Source: a virus
DNA length: 64,000 nt
IMG/VR virus record: IMGVR_UViG_3300035698_018668
Location: 1-64,000 of that record
Strand: one strand, 5' to 3'
This document shows, piece by piece, positions 7,301 through 15,500 of this stretch. Position 1 is the stretch's first letter, and every line of letters starts with the position of its first letter. The notes below the pieces were generated by a model, which was given only the letters and a program-made list of their open reading frames with translations, searched no databases and was not told where the DNA came from. A program made the translations under genes and the position numbers.

Positions 7301-9878
7301 TCCGAACGCTGACGGCGCAAGAAATAATGTCAGGAGTCCTGCTTTTGGAGACAGAAGAAACGTTAGAGGCAATAGTAGGAAATCCACCCCTTTAGATTTC
7401 TTAAACACAATATTCCCAGACTTTGACACGCAACTTTCAGGCATTAACAAAAATCTAGCTCTTGCCCGAGACGGCGGGGATGGTTCTTTAGGCGCTTCGG
7501 GAAAAGCCGTTGAAGACTTAAACACGCTCGTTTCTGAATTAACGACCTTTGTGAATGGCGGAAAAATAACTCAAGAGAAATTACTTGCCCAAGTGTTCGG
7601 GGACGATGAGTCCTTATCTAAGAAGAGAAGTAAGGACCTTATTAAGGAGGTCTTGAACAGTCTTCAACAGCGCCAGCAAGCAGCCAACAAAGTTCAAGGG
7701 AACCTCAAGCAGTTTGATGATTCCAATGAAACCAAGATACGGCAGGAGACGCTTAGAAAGAAAACGATTACTGATGGCCCGGGTGAGCAGGTTATTCAAA
7801 TTAAGGAGGAGTTTCAATCTGCTTTTGAGGAAGTTATAAAAAAGAATCAAGATACCCCAGATGCAGAGCAAGACTATATTGCGCTTTATGATTCCGTTGA
7901 ATTACTCGCGGCTAAAGCGGATAAAGAACTTGACGCGATAACTGAAGCAGCTGAGGCCATGGCTCGTCAGTTAGTTGAGCCAGGAACCGAAGAAGAAGTG
8001 AATAAGCGGGCTCGAAAACTATTGCGAGAAACGCGTTTCAACGCACTAGCTGCTACAGCAGAGTCAAACGTTAATGATGCTCAAAGACAAGCTGCAGAGC
8101 TTGCCACGCCAGATGTTAACTTCAGATTCAGCCAGCAGGAAAAAGGGCTGGCTAACTTAATTTCCCCGCTTGAAGTTAGATTACGTGACAGTCTGGATAT
8201 CGAGGAAAGTGGCGAGCTAATCAATAAAATAATGGAGTACTACCGTCAGAAGGTAGATATTGAAACGGCTAGACTTGTATTTGATTCCAAGAAGGGTAAG
8301 GGGCTATCCGGCGAAGCTTTAGAAGTGCGAAATCGTGAAGCTGAAATAGACAAGCGAACCAAACTAGGGGAACTCAATTCCATTGCTTCAAAGAATCAAA
8401 GCAGAGTTGATATTGGAAACGCATTAACCACCGCTTATGAAGGGGATGGCCAGCTTAATCTCAGTCGTACTAAATTCTCAGACGATGACCTATCAAAACA
8501 AATTACTAATTTTGTGGGGGCGGTTAAAACTACGATCGCTGACGAGTTGAAAACCTCTGAAAACCGAGCGGATATAGTCGGGAATACTTCCGCGCTTCGT
8601 AAAGTCGATGCGGAACGCTCCTTAGAACTTGGAGAGAATGAAGCTTACACCGGAAGAGCCCGACGCAGAAATATCGCGGACAGCGAATCTTCAATTGATG
8701 AGGTCAGCATCTTAGATGCTCAGTCTATTGATATTAGACGTAGAGCCTTAGCTTCCGCTATTGCGGATTACCAAAAGTTAATTGAAATACTCAATAGCCA
8801 AGTCGTCAACAACGAAGACCTAGCTAAAGGAAAATCTAAAACCGCAGCGATAAAGCAAGTTGCAGACCTTGAAAAATTAGTTACTAATCAGAAAAAATCC
8901 CTGATTGACCTAGATTCTCAAGCAGCGGAATCAGCGGAAGGCGTAGACAAGTTCGGACGGACCCTTACCAGCCTAAAGCGAGACCTAGAAGGTGGCAGCT
9001 ACGACACGAACCGTCAGAGAAAGATTAAAGCTCAGGTATATGGCACAAGCTATACCCCAATCGGGGAGACTGTTGCAGATAATACGTATGCCGAGAATGA
9101 GTCGGGAGGCTTAGGTACTAAATTAACTAATGGTTTCAATGGGGCCCTTGAAGAGCTCAACATTGAGTTCTCAAACTTTGATGCTATAAGCACTTCGATT
9201 GAGGGTTTGACGGACTTAGCGAAGGGCATGGGCGACACTTTTGCCAATGCTTTTACTCAGTTTGCTACAGGGGCTTTGAGCGCTGAGGAAGCAACTAAAC
9301 AACTGTTCGCATCTATGCTTCAATCGATGCTGAATATTGTGGCTCAGTCTGCATTCAAGCAGTTATTGTCCACGGTGTTTGGGAGTCTTGCAGGGGGTAC
9401 TCTTGGGGGAGAAACAACTGGCGGTGGTGGCGGGGTAATGGGACCCCCCCCTCCTCCTACGGGTTATACGGGCGGTGAAGTAATGGCCGGAGGGGCCATC
9501 GGTCGCGGTTATTATGGTGGGGGTTTAATTAGTTCCGGGATAGGTAGCCGAGATTCTACGAATGCTCGGGTTGCCCGAGGGGAGTTTATCCTGCGTAAGA
9601 AAGCGGTAGACGCTTTGGGGGTTGATACGGTGCGAGCTCTTAACTCAGGGGATCCGAATATCATCGCCAAGCAAACCAGCAAAGTAGATGCGGGCACAAT
9701 GCCAACGACTCAGGATAGTTCTGGCGGAGGTAAGACGGTAAACATGTATGTGGTCACTCCAGACCAAGTACCTCAGAACTTAGGCCCAAATGATGTAGTG
9801 CATGCCGTCAGTGATAACTTGATGCGGGGGGGCTCTTTGAAGACCTTAATTAAACGAATTAACATGGATACTTTATAA
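4371..9878 (+). CDS. tail tape measure protein, TP901 type
   Basis: A 1835-aa protein, by far the longest in the tail-shaft module. Residues 1-400 are charged and helical, as for a coiled rod. About 410-720 holds the TP901-type core (ELQKEFKQLQSIVALTNTEM, then TKFSALDVTQAAVTLGQAG). Hydrophobic segments follow at about 730-840, then a long charged helical region, and a Gly-rich C-terminus with a polyproline stretch. It sets tail length and is ejected during DNA entry. The start is the ATG closing a recurrent leader copy. The length suggests a tail of very roughly 250-280 nm if 1.5 Angstrom per residue holds. Confidence 0.95.
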   Translation: MSTGNRIKQTLLNVGVDPKGIKDLDRMVKQFQALEKAMKDAGKSLKDAVPEITKDNLKKGGTPVDIGQTTQYRKLLDAQKQNIKGVSNQFVSDIVNNKGLGLTRSQKADVQRSFNNTFKEMMGDFTGSLKKQVKAQRKTLNDFYTQEFNKRPEIARRTPLTQNQARSLRGNELQAGLEATKVQLRGARAGLSFAQKNEGNDKLLTQANSEIKRLSKNLKLGNERFEDQTRILRKQSNVAAKAGFKDPALARSTSFFYNDQFRRNPATSRLPAIDGSSLGTLGAGDLRAQIASQKLLLKGANSARDIGQETRNTKLESQASRSIKSLSENLDKATLRLKELEKAARDAAAAEKRATTAETRKVNQQSKEQLRPTDQQRRVNNAMERNKQNSVNRNIDGGAGLFRQQASLLRNYAVLGGGVAAGAGAVSFAVELQKEFKQLQSIVALTNTEMTELEETLIGVSEKTKFSALDVTQAAVTLGQAGLGKNDIGNAIEGVTLFATAVGSDLKSAVDLATSTLGVFNKDSSEMVNIVDKMTTAVNSSKLNLDKLALGLQYSGNLAAQSNVSFEETVSALAAMANSGIRSGSTLGTGLRQIIIALQKPSAEFKDIIGGLGLTMDQLDISSRGLVPTLKLLADEGFTVRDAMKSMQVRAASAFGAFANNIDVADELQKKMRLSGSATQANAVQMTALAFQLERLYSIMKSIAFNAFEPVINSLTKLVEKTGDWLSQLREMKGLISLIGPGLAIYATAVGARSVGRLGVGLLSGGASLLGGAAIGGGKKASPESRTMGKLATAISGRGGLLSVLGGLSRLLSFLPGFGIAVAAGTAGVLAYNALDSQERSRDRVDTTQARINENDSDIETYEARVTKINAAIIELMDNQHLLADDKELNRRIQRLNDDFKLQGLYLDDNVTSYANLIDKMKEFRNEAIENRDVLTFRDRDSFLENNKAVIDELFSNDQESETILDSRFDRLINQTDPNADGARNNVRSPAFGDRRNVRGNSRKSTPLDFLNTIFPDFDTQLSGINKNLALARDGGDGSLGASGKAVEDLNTLVSELTTFVNGGKITQEKLLAQVFGDDESLSKKRSKDLIKEVLNSLQQRQQAANKVQGNLKQFDDSNETKIRQETLRKKTITDGPGEQVIQIKEEFQSAFEEVIKKNQDTPDAEQDYIALYDSVELLAAKADKELDAITEAAEAMARQLVEPGTEEEVNKRARKLLRETRFNALAATAESNVNDAQRQAAELATPDVNFRFSQQEKGLANLISPLEVRLRDSLDIEESGELINKIMEYYRQKVDIETARLVFDSKKGKGLSGEALEVRNREAEIDKRTKLGELNSIASKNQSRVDIGNALTTAYEGDGQLNLSRTKFSDDDLSKQITNFVGAVKTTIADELKTSENRADIVGNTSALRKVDAERSLELGENEAYTGRARRRNIADSESSIDEVSILDAQSIDIRRRALASAIADYQKLIEILNSQVVNNEDLAKGKSKTAAIKQVADLEKLVTNQKKSLIDLDSQAAESAEGVDKFGRTLTSLKRDLEGGSYDTNRQRKIKAQVYGTSYTPIGETVADNTYAENESGGLGTKLTNGFNGALEELNIEFSNFDAISTSIEGLTDLAKGMGDTFANAFTQFATGALSAEEATKQLFASMLQSMLNIVAQSAFKQLLSTVFGSLAGGTLGGETTGGGGGVMGPPPPPTGYTGGEVMAGGAIGRGYYGGGLISSGIGSRDSTNARVARGEFILRKKAVDALGVDTVRALNSGDPNIIAKQTSKVDAGTMPTTQDSSGGGKTVNMYVVTPDQVPQNLGPNDVVHAVSDNLMRGGSLKTLIKRINMDTL

Positions 9879-9879
9879 T

Positions 9880-10272
9880 ATGGCCTTGCAAACTTTTAAT
9901 TTTCCGTACCACTCAGTGCAAACTGAATACCCCAACAGAGGGCTTTCGGTGGCCCTGGGGGGCGGCTGGGAATATACCGTTAAACCAAACACGCCGATAG
10001 CGGTAGATTTAACCCTAACTTTTGCTGCGATGAAACGCTTTGATGAGGGCTTAGTGCTGACCGACCGACAAGAGGATATCAGCCTTGCTCGTCTTGAAAC
10101 ATTCTACAGAGAACATGAGATGCACGAATACTTTTTGTATGAGCACCCAAATTTAGGTAATATGGTTGTTAAGTTTTCAGCCCCGTTGGTCGTTCCTCCG
10201 GGGACTATTGGCGGAGATGGGGCCGTATTAAACCTGACTTTTCGGTTAAAACAGAGGTCAATAGGTTACTAA
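9880..10272 (+). CDS. minor tail protein, lambda gpM-like
   Basis: A 130-aa beta-rich protein starting 2 bases after the tape measure stop, with only a weak GGA, so probably coupled. It includes TFAAMKRFDEGLVL and a long beta C-terminus ending LTFRLKQRSIGY, as in short minor tail proteins placed between tape measure and gpL. It probably forms part of the distal tail adaptor. Family call by size, position and beta pattern. Confidence 0.65.
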   Translation: MALQTFNFPYHSVQTEYPNRGLSVALGGGWEYTVKPNTPIAVDLTLTFAAMKRFDEGLVLTDRQEDISLARLETFYREHEMHEYFLYEHPNLGNMVVKFSAPLVVPPGTIGGDGAVLNLTFRLKQRSIGY

Positions 10273-10305
10273 TTAACCTTTTATCAATTAAATGAATAAA
10301 ATAGC

Positions 10306-10334
10306 TTGTAAATGGGCTTAAGTATAGGTAATCT
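10306..10334 (+). promoter_or_regulatory. candidate sigma70-type promoter
   Basis: TTGTAA and TAATCT are separated by exactly 17 bases in the 195-base gap after the M-like gene. Both hexamers are imperfect. It would drive the tail-tip genes, but a terminator hairpin (10386-10419) lies between it and the next start. Confidence 0.3.
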
Positions 10335-10367
10335 ACACTCCGGTTAGCTTGCTACGGTAAGTTGATT

Positions 10368-10379
10368 ATCGTCAATTCC
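10368..10379 (-). repeat. orphan antisense copy of the recurrent start leader
   Basis: The minus strand reads GTTGGAATTGACGATAATC, a full match to the leader consensus, but the start codon is lost (ATA) and no leftward reading frame follows. GTTGAT/ATCAAC arms flank it. It is probably the remnant of a leftward gene once present here, or a leader acting without a gene. Confidence 0.6.
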
Positions 10380-10385
10380 AACATC

Positions 10386-10419
10386 AACCCCGCATTCATC
10401 GTGTGGGGTTTCTTTGTTT
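10386..10419 (+). terminator. terminator-like hairpin before the gpL-like gene
   Basis: The arms AACCCC and GGGGTT, with extra CA/TG pairing, are followed by the T-rich TCTTTGTTT. The stem is short and the loop long, so efficiency may be moderate. Confidence 0.5.
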
Positions 10420-10467
10420 ATAGCCTGGAATAAGTTAGACTCAGGTTTAAAATTTGGAGAATTGACG

Positions 10468-10956
10468 ATGCCGGAAATTAGCGCAACTTTTAAAGAGGAA
10501 ACTCAAAGCCTCTCACCTACAAAACCTCTTACGTTTATAGAAATTCTTTTCGAAGACCATCTAGCCAACAACATTGCGCTGCGCTTTACCGATGGCGATA
10601 CTGTTAATTGGAAGGGCCAAACCTGGTCTAATCAACCTTTTAAAATGACGTCGATAATTAAGTCCTCTTCAGGGGAAGTTACCCGCCCAAAGCTCACTCT
10701 TCCGAATGACCAAGGGTTGTTCTCAGCTTACGTTTCTAAAAAGGTTCTGGACTTCGCAGAGGTTAATTCCTTTAAATGTTCTCCCTTGGAGCTGGATACC
10801 TTTGACGGGTTTCAACAAAGTTTTGTGGTATCTCATGTTGTCAGCTTATCTCAAGAAGCAATCACTATGGAATTAAGAAGAGCGAGTGATGGCAATAATT
10901 TTCGGTTACCCCCTAAGCGATATACTCAACCAGAATTCCCAACGGTGATCGTATGA
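10468..10956 (+). CDS. minor tail protein, lambda gpL-like
   Basis: A 162-aa protein in the slot of lambda gpL, immediately before the NlpC/P60-type gene. The pattern FIEILFEDHLANNIALRFTD, a Trp-containing early beta segment, and a C-terminus with Arg and Pro (LPPKRYTQPEFP) fit gpL/DUF2163-like tail-tip proteins. The single conserved-type Cys (in FKCSPLEL) is not enough to claim the Fe-S cluster of gpL. The start is the ATG at the end of a leader copy; the next gene overlaps by 4 bases. Confidence 0.65.
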   Translation: MPEISATFKEETQSLSPTKPLTFIEILFEDHLANNIALRFTDGDTVNWKGQTWSNQPFKMTSIIKSSSGEVTRPKLTLPNDQGLFSAYVSKKVLDFAEVNSFKCSPLELDTFDGFQQSFVVSHVVSLSQEAITMELRRASDGNNFRLPPKRYTQPEFPTVIV

Positions 10957-11435
10957 TTAGTGAGCTCTTTAAGCTGGTTGGAAAGCCGTATGCTGAAGGT
11001 TATCAAGATTGCTATACCTTGGCTCAAAAGTATTACCTTCAGCAGTTTAATATCCAGCTGACGAATTATGCTCGTCCGAATAACTGGCATCATGTTACAG
11101 GCTTTAATTTGTTTGACCGATTTTTTGAGGCTGAGGGTTTTCAGGACACAGGGAATAACGCCCATAATGTAAAAGTGGGGGATGCGTTGTTAATCAATAT
11201 TGCCCGGAGCGCCTGTACGAATCATGTGGCTATTTACGTTGGCCAAAATAAGATTTTGCATCACCTACAAGGTCAGAATTCTAAAATGGAGCCGTATTCA
11301 GACCGTTGGCGCTTTAGAGTAAAGCGAGTTTTGAGGACTCCTGCAGCGCATTATGGAAACGATTTAACTTCACTTTCTAGTTTTTACAATCAGTTGCCTC
11401 CAACCATCAAGAGCCGCCTAAAGAATGAAAATTAA
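10953..11435 (+). CDS. tail-tip NlpC/P60 peptidase
   Basis: A 160-aa protein with the NlpC/P60 layout: catalytic Cys20 in QDCYTLAQKYY, His91 in NHVAIYVGQ and a polar third residue near His103/His104. It probably cuts peptidoglycan stem peptides during tail penetration. It corresponds to the C-terminal domain of lambda gpK, but here it is a separate gene and comes before the JAB gene, the reverse of the gpK domain order. ATGA overlap upstream and 11-base overlap downstream indicate coupling. Confidence 0.85.
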   Translation: MISELFKLVGKPYAEGYQDCYTLAQKYYLQQFNIQLTNYARPNNWHHVTGFNLFDRFFEAEGFQDTGNNAHNVKVGDALLINIARSACTNHVAIYVGQNKILHHLQGQNSKMEPYSDRWRFRVKRVLRTPAAHYGNDLTSLSSFYNQLPPTIKSRLKNEN

Positions 11436-11769
11436 ACTTGCTAAGTTACACAGCTATTGGGTGCCTGATATTGAGCGATGTGGATTTGTTTTAACAACGG
11501 GCGAAATCCTTGAGGCCGAGAATATCCACAATAACCCAGCCGAGGAATTTGAAATATGTCCTTCCGAATTTGAGAGTTATACGGATAGAGTTGCAGCGGT
11601 TTGGCACTCGCACCCAATTACAAATGCCAACTTGAGCCTTGCAGACTACGACACCTTTGATAACTTTAGGAACCTAACGCATATTATTGTCGGCCAGCAT
11701 GAGGTTATCAGTTACAAATTTAAAAATTCTGTATTACTAATAGACGAGGTTTACCGTGGTAACAATTAA
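11425..11769 (+). CDS. JAB/MPN (JAMM) metallopeptidase, tail tip
   Basis: A 114-aa protein with a perfect JAMM signature: His61-x-His63-x7-Ser71-x2-Asp74 (HSHPITNANLSLAD), and a likely N-terminal Glu near residue 17. JAMM domains are zinc isopeptidases or peptidases; in tailed phages they form the N-terminal half of gpK. It overlaps both neighbours by 11-14 bases. The split and swapped arrangement relative to lambda gpK is unusual but both active sites look intact. Confidence 0.85.
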   Translation: MKIKLAKLHSYWVPDIERCGFVLTTGEILEAENIHNNPAEEFEICPSEFESYTDRVAAVWHSHPITNANLSLADYDTFDNFRNLTHIIVGQHEVISYKFKNSVLLIDEVYRGNN

Positions 11770-12487
11770 TCTAACCGGTTTCGATAATAGCATTCCCAAG
11801 ACCATTAAACTTGAGGCCAGAACTTACAAAGAGGCCCTTGAAGGGCTTAAGTTATTCGATTTCTTCAATCCTATAAAGCAGACAAAGCGATTTATTTGTG
11901 AGGTATCCGAGTGCAACGAGGCACAAAAGTTTACTTCAGATATTAAGAATGGCGTAATGACTTTGGTATGTAACGAAACCGTAAAACAAAAGCAACTTAG
12001 GGGGGCGGGGAATAGAAACGTACGTTTTGTAATTGGCGTCATCCTGATTGTTACTGCGGTTATATTAACTTCGGGTATGGCCCTTGCGGAGATACCCTGG
12101 TATATGACTGTGATGTTCAATGTGGGTGTCAGTTTGGTTCTTGGCGCTATTATTGAGCTGATAACAGAACCCGGTTCTGGAGATGCTAACAAGCGGCAAA
12201 GTCGCTCGGCTAGAACATACCCAAACACAGTGGAATCGGGAACCCCGATAGCCTTGATATTTGGTACCCACCGTTTCGGGGGGCATATCTTTAGCGTCAA
12301 TATTGAGTCCGCCAACGGTTCGGATGTCTATTTCAGTAAGTTTGCCGAAAATCTTTGGGTCAATATAGACCCCAACCGCCGGGACTCTTGGGATATGGTC
12401 TATAGAAATGCTGACACAAAGGAAACAGGCCTTCAAGAATGGGAGGGTTATTTAAGGACCCAAATCGGGGGGTACCAGATACCTTAA
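11756..12487 (+). CDS. tail assembly protein, lambda gpI-like
   Basis: A 243-aa protein starting at GTG inside the 3' end of the JAB gene. The N-terminal ~75 residues form a ubiquitin-like segment (KEALEGLKLFDFF), followed by an Arg/Gly linker and two adjacent hydrophobic segments at about residues 88-140, the layout of gpI proteins. A longer than usual C-terminus contains NTVESGTPIALIFGTHRFGG, a motif resembling the start of J proteins (parsimony with pre-J segments). It assists assembly of the tail tip with J. Confidence 0.75.
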   Translation: MVTINLTGFDNSIPKTIKLEARTYKEALEGLKLFDFFNPIKQTKRFICEVSECNEAQKFTSDIKNGVMTLVCNETVKQKQLRGAGNRNVRFVIGVILIVTAVILTSGMALAEIPWYMTVMFNVGVSLVLGAIIELITEPGSGDANKRQSRSARTYPNTVESGTPIALIFGTHRFGGHIFSVNIESANGSDVYFSKFAENLWVNIDPNRRDSWDMVYRNADTKETGLQEWEGYLRTQIGGYQIP

Positions 12488-12553
12488 AAAGAAACTGAGT
12501 GATATAGTACAGGCCTACAATTTAAATATGACGATGATTAACTAGGAGCACCC

Positions 12554-15500
12554 ATGAAATATAAGGGTAGTGGCGGCGGAGGACCGTCTGATAAGTCAGA
12601 CACTTTATTTTCTACGGATGCTTTTGAAATCCTTTTAGGTATTGCTGAAGGACCTATATTTGGTATAGCTGGGGACACCCCAGAAGAAAAGCTGCAGAAT
12701 ATTTTTATTAATGATACGCCTATCTTTGATACGAATAATGTCGATAATTTCGATGAAAGCCAATTACTCATCCGTTTTGAAAAAGGGTTAGAAGTTACTG
12801 CTGCGGAAGACCCTGAGTTTGGGCAAACTCCAATTCGGTATATTTTTGATGGTGCAACGGTTAACCAATCAGTTGGCTCGCAATTACTTTTTGAGGTCCC
12901 GATTTCAAAAACGACCCCGCTAATTACTGGCGGGTTTGACCGTATTCAAGTTAGAATTTTGGTGTCCTCCCTTGTCAGATACACCGATGATGGCGCTAGA
13001 ACTCATGAAGTGGATTTTGACATAAAATGCACAAAGGTTGGAGCTACAACTTGGACCCTCGAAAGTCACAATATTTCAGGGAAAACTACAGGTAGTGGAT
13101 TTACTCGGGAGTACACGATAATCGTACCCCGAACTGTGGGGACTGAAGCCTACGAAATTGAAGTAGTAAAGCGCACCAACGATGAAGATGATGATAAGAG
13201 GGACTCCCAAATATATTGGCAGTCTTACGACCTAATCAGCTCGAAAGGGGACGCCTATTCAAACGATGAAACCCCCTATAGTGACCCGAGTTTAGAGTAT
13301 CATCCGGGAACCTCGATGCTGCATTTTTCAGGGGTTCTAGGGCAGCAATTAAATTCTGTCCCGACAATCAATGCGAACTACCGAGGGCTAATGTGCTCGG
13401 TACCCTCAAACTACACTCCGGAAACTAAAACCTATGATGAAACATCCGCATGGGACGGCACCTTTAGCGCTGAGAAATACCCCACGGATAATCCAGTTTG
13501 GTTGGCTCATGAGCTAATCACAAACCTGCGTTTCGGCGCAGTTAGGTATAACCCAAAAATAAAGGTCAACCGCTACTCTTGGTATGAAAAAGCAAAGTAT
13601 GCCGATGGCTATAATGCGATTACTGGGGTTAAAGATTTAAACGACCCAATCTCAGGGGCTCAGCAAGTTGCGCGGTACACCTTCAACGCCGTATTGACCG
13701 ACCCAAGCAACGGCATTAAATTCGTTAATCAGATACTGGCAACGGCCTATTTCCTCGCCGTAGAAGATGAGCTTGGTGAAATCAAGCTTTATGCCGACAT
13801 GCCTTCTTTGCCTGTAGAGACCCTCACCCCTGAAATGTGCGTTCAAGTGACAGGACAGAGTGAGTTTTTATATTCTTACTCGCCTCTTAAAGAGCGCAGC
13901 AATGAAGTCAAAGCCAGTTACATCGACAAGGACAATGAGTACGTAACGCAGTATTTGGGGGCTATAAGAGATGAGGATGCTATTGCCAAGTACGGGCTAA
14001 ACTCAACGGAGTTCACTGCGCTAGGAACCACCACTTCGTGGGAATGCTATCGCAAGATGTATTTGATGCTGTCCTCAATGCTGTCCGAAGTTGAAATCGT
14101 TACTTTTACGTTGCCCCTTGCAGGAATTCAATTCAGCATATTTGAAGTGGTTAATATTATTGACCCCGTGATGGGGTATGGCCTTTCAGGTCGAATTATT
14201 TCCCTTAATTATGCCTCTCGAAAGATAAGTGTCCGGGACCCATTATTCATTGATGAAACTGGGATTTACACCGTAAAAATTCAGGGCCTAACGCAAACCC
14301 ACGAATACACAACCTTTATATCTCTGGACAAAGAAGGAATCCCGCTATTTGAATTTACGTTGAACGCGGACCTCCCTCCTCAAGTTGAGCTTGCAGAGTA
14401 CCCAGTGGTGCGTATCGAGAACCCAATAAATTCAACGAAGACTGTTGGCCTTCCTAAGCCTTATCGCATCACGAACATTGAAGAGAGCGATGATAAGGGC
14501 ATCGACATGTATGTTATTAGTGCTGTTGAGGTTAATCCTAACAAGCACACTGACGCGGATTTACTGACCCAGAGTGTCACGCCCCAATATAATTTCTTCA
14601 GGTCTAAGCCACTTAAGAAGGTCCAGAACCTACAAGTTGTTGACCAGAGCACGGTGCGAACGCTAAAAGGGGCGAATAACAGCCTCTGGATAAGTTGGGA
14701 TGAGCAAGAAGACCGCCCACTTGGAACGCTTTATAATATTGAGGTGATAACCGATAGTATATCTGGGGCGAACCAGACCTACATCACGTCTGAGAACTTT
14801 GCAGAAATTAAAGGTTTGGACTTTGGTAATATTATTATCCAAGTGACCGCTGAAGCTAATTCTGTCTCAGGGCCTTCAGCATTCGTTAAGTGGGAAATTG
14901 TGAGGGTTAACGCTGGGGACTTAACATTATCTTCAGCTGTTCCGGTGATAAATGCCGCCCTAAATGGGTTTGTATTGAACGCGGACTTAGAGCTCCCCTA
15001 TGCGTTTAGCAATAACCCAAATGAGGTAATCGACCTGCTTAAAGTCGGGTATATCGATCGCGTTTTCTGCCAGCTCTTTGACATCTCAGGAACGGGGAAT
15101 GTTTACCTTGGTGAGTTCTTTTCTAAGAACGGAGAGTTTAATCTCACGGCCAGCCAAATAAGACAGGTACTGAAGAATCCGGAGGTACTCCCCGATGAGC
15201 TGCAGCTGCGCTTTCATTTTGAGGACTCGGTTAGAGACCGCTATCCAGGTACTTCAAATTTGGATTTTACTTATGTGATCCAAACGGTAGGGACTATAAC
15301 CGGCGTGGTACTCTCCGCTTTAGACAGTGATTATTCTGAGTACCAAGCGGATTGGGATAGTACGCACTTTGGCTACGATGTGACATTATTTGAGAATGAT
15401 GGGAAGACTGTTGTTTTCAAAACTACCGTGTTTACTAACAGCCTCAATCTACCGACCTTAGATCCAAGCAAGAATTATAAATTTGTTATTCAAGGGTTCT

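Noticed and set aside
11824-12436. Two overlapping antisense reading frames over the gpI-like gene
   Set aside because: No ribosome sites; they mirror codon bias of the real gene with its strong tail-operon context.
12497-12510. Late promoter at GTGATATAGTAC before the J gene
   Set aside because: A -10-like TATAGT is present, but no -35 at a workable distance and only loose similarity to other gap sequences.
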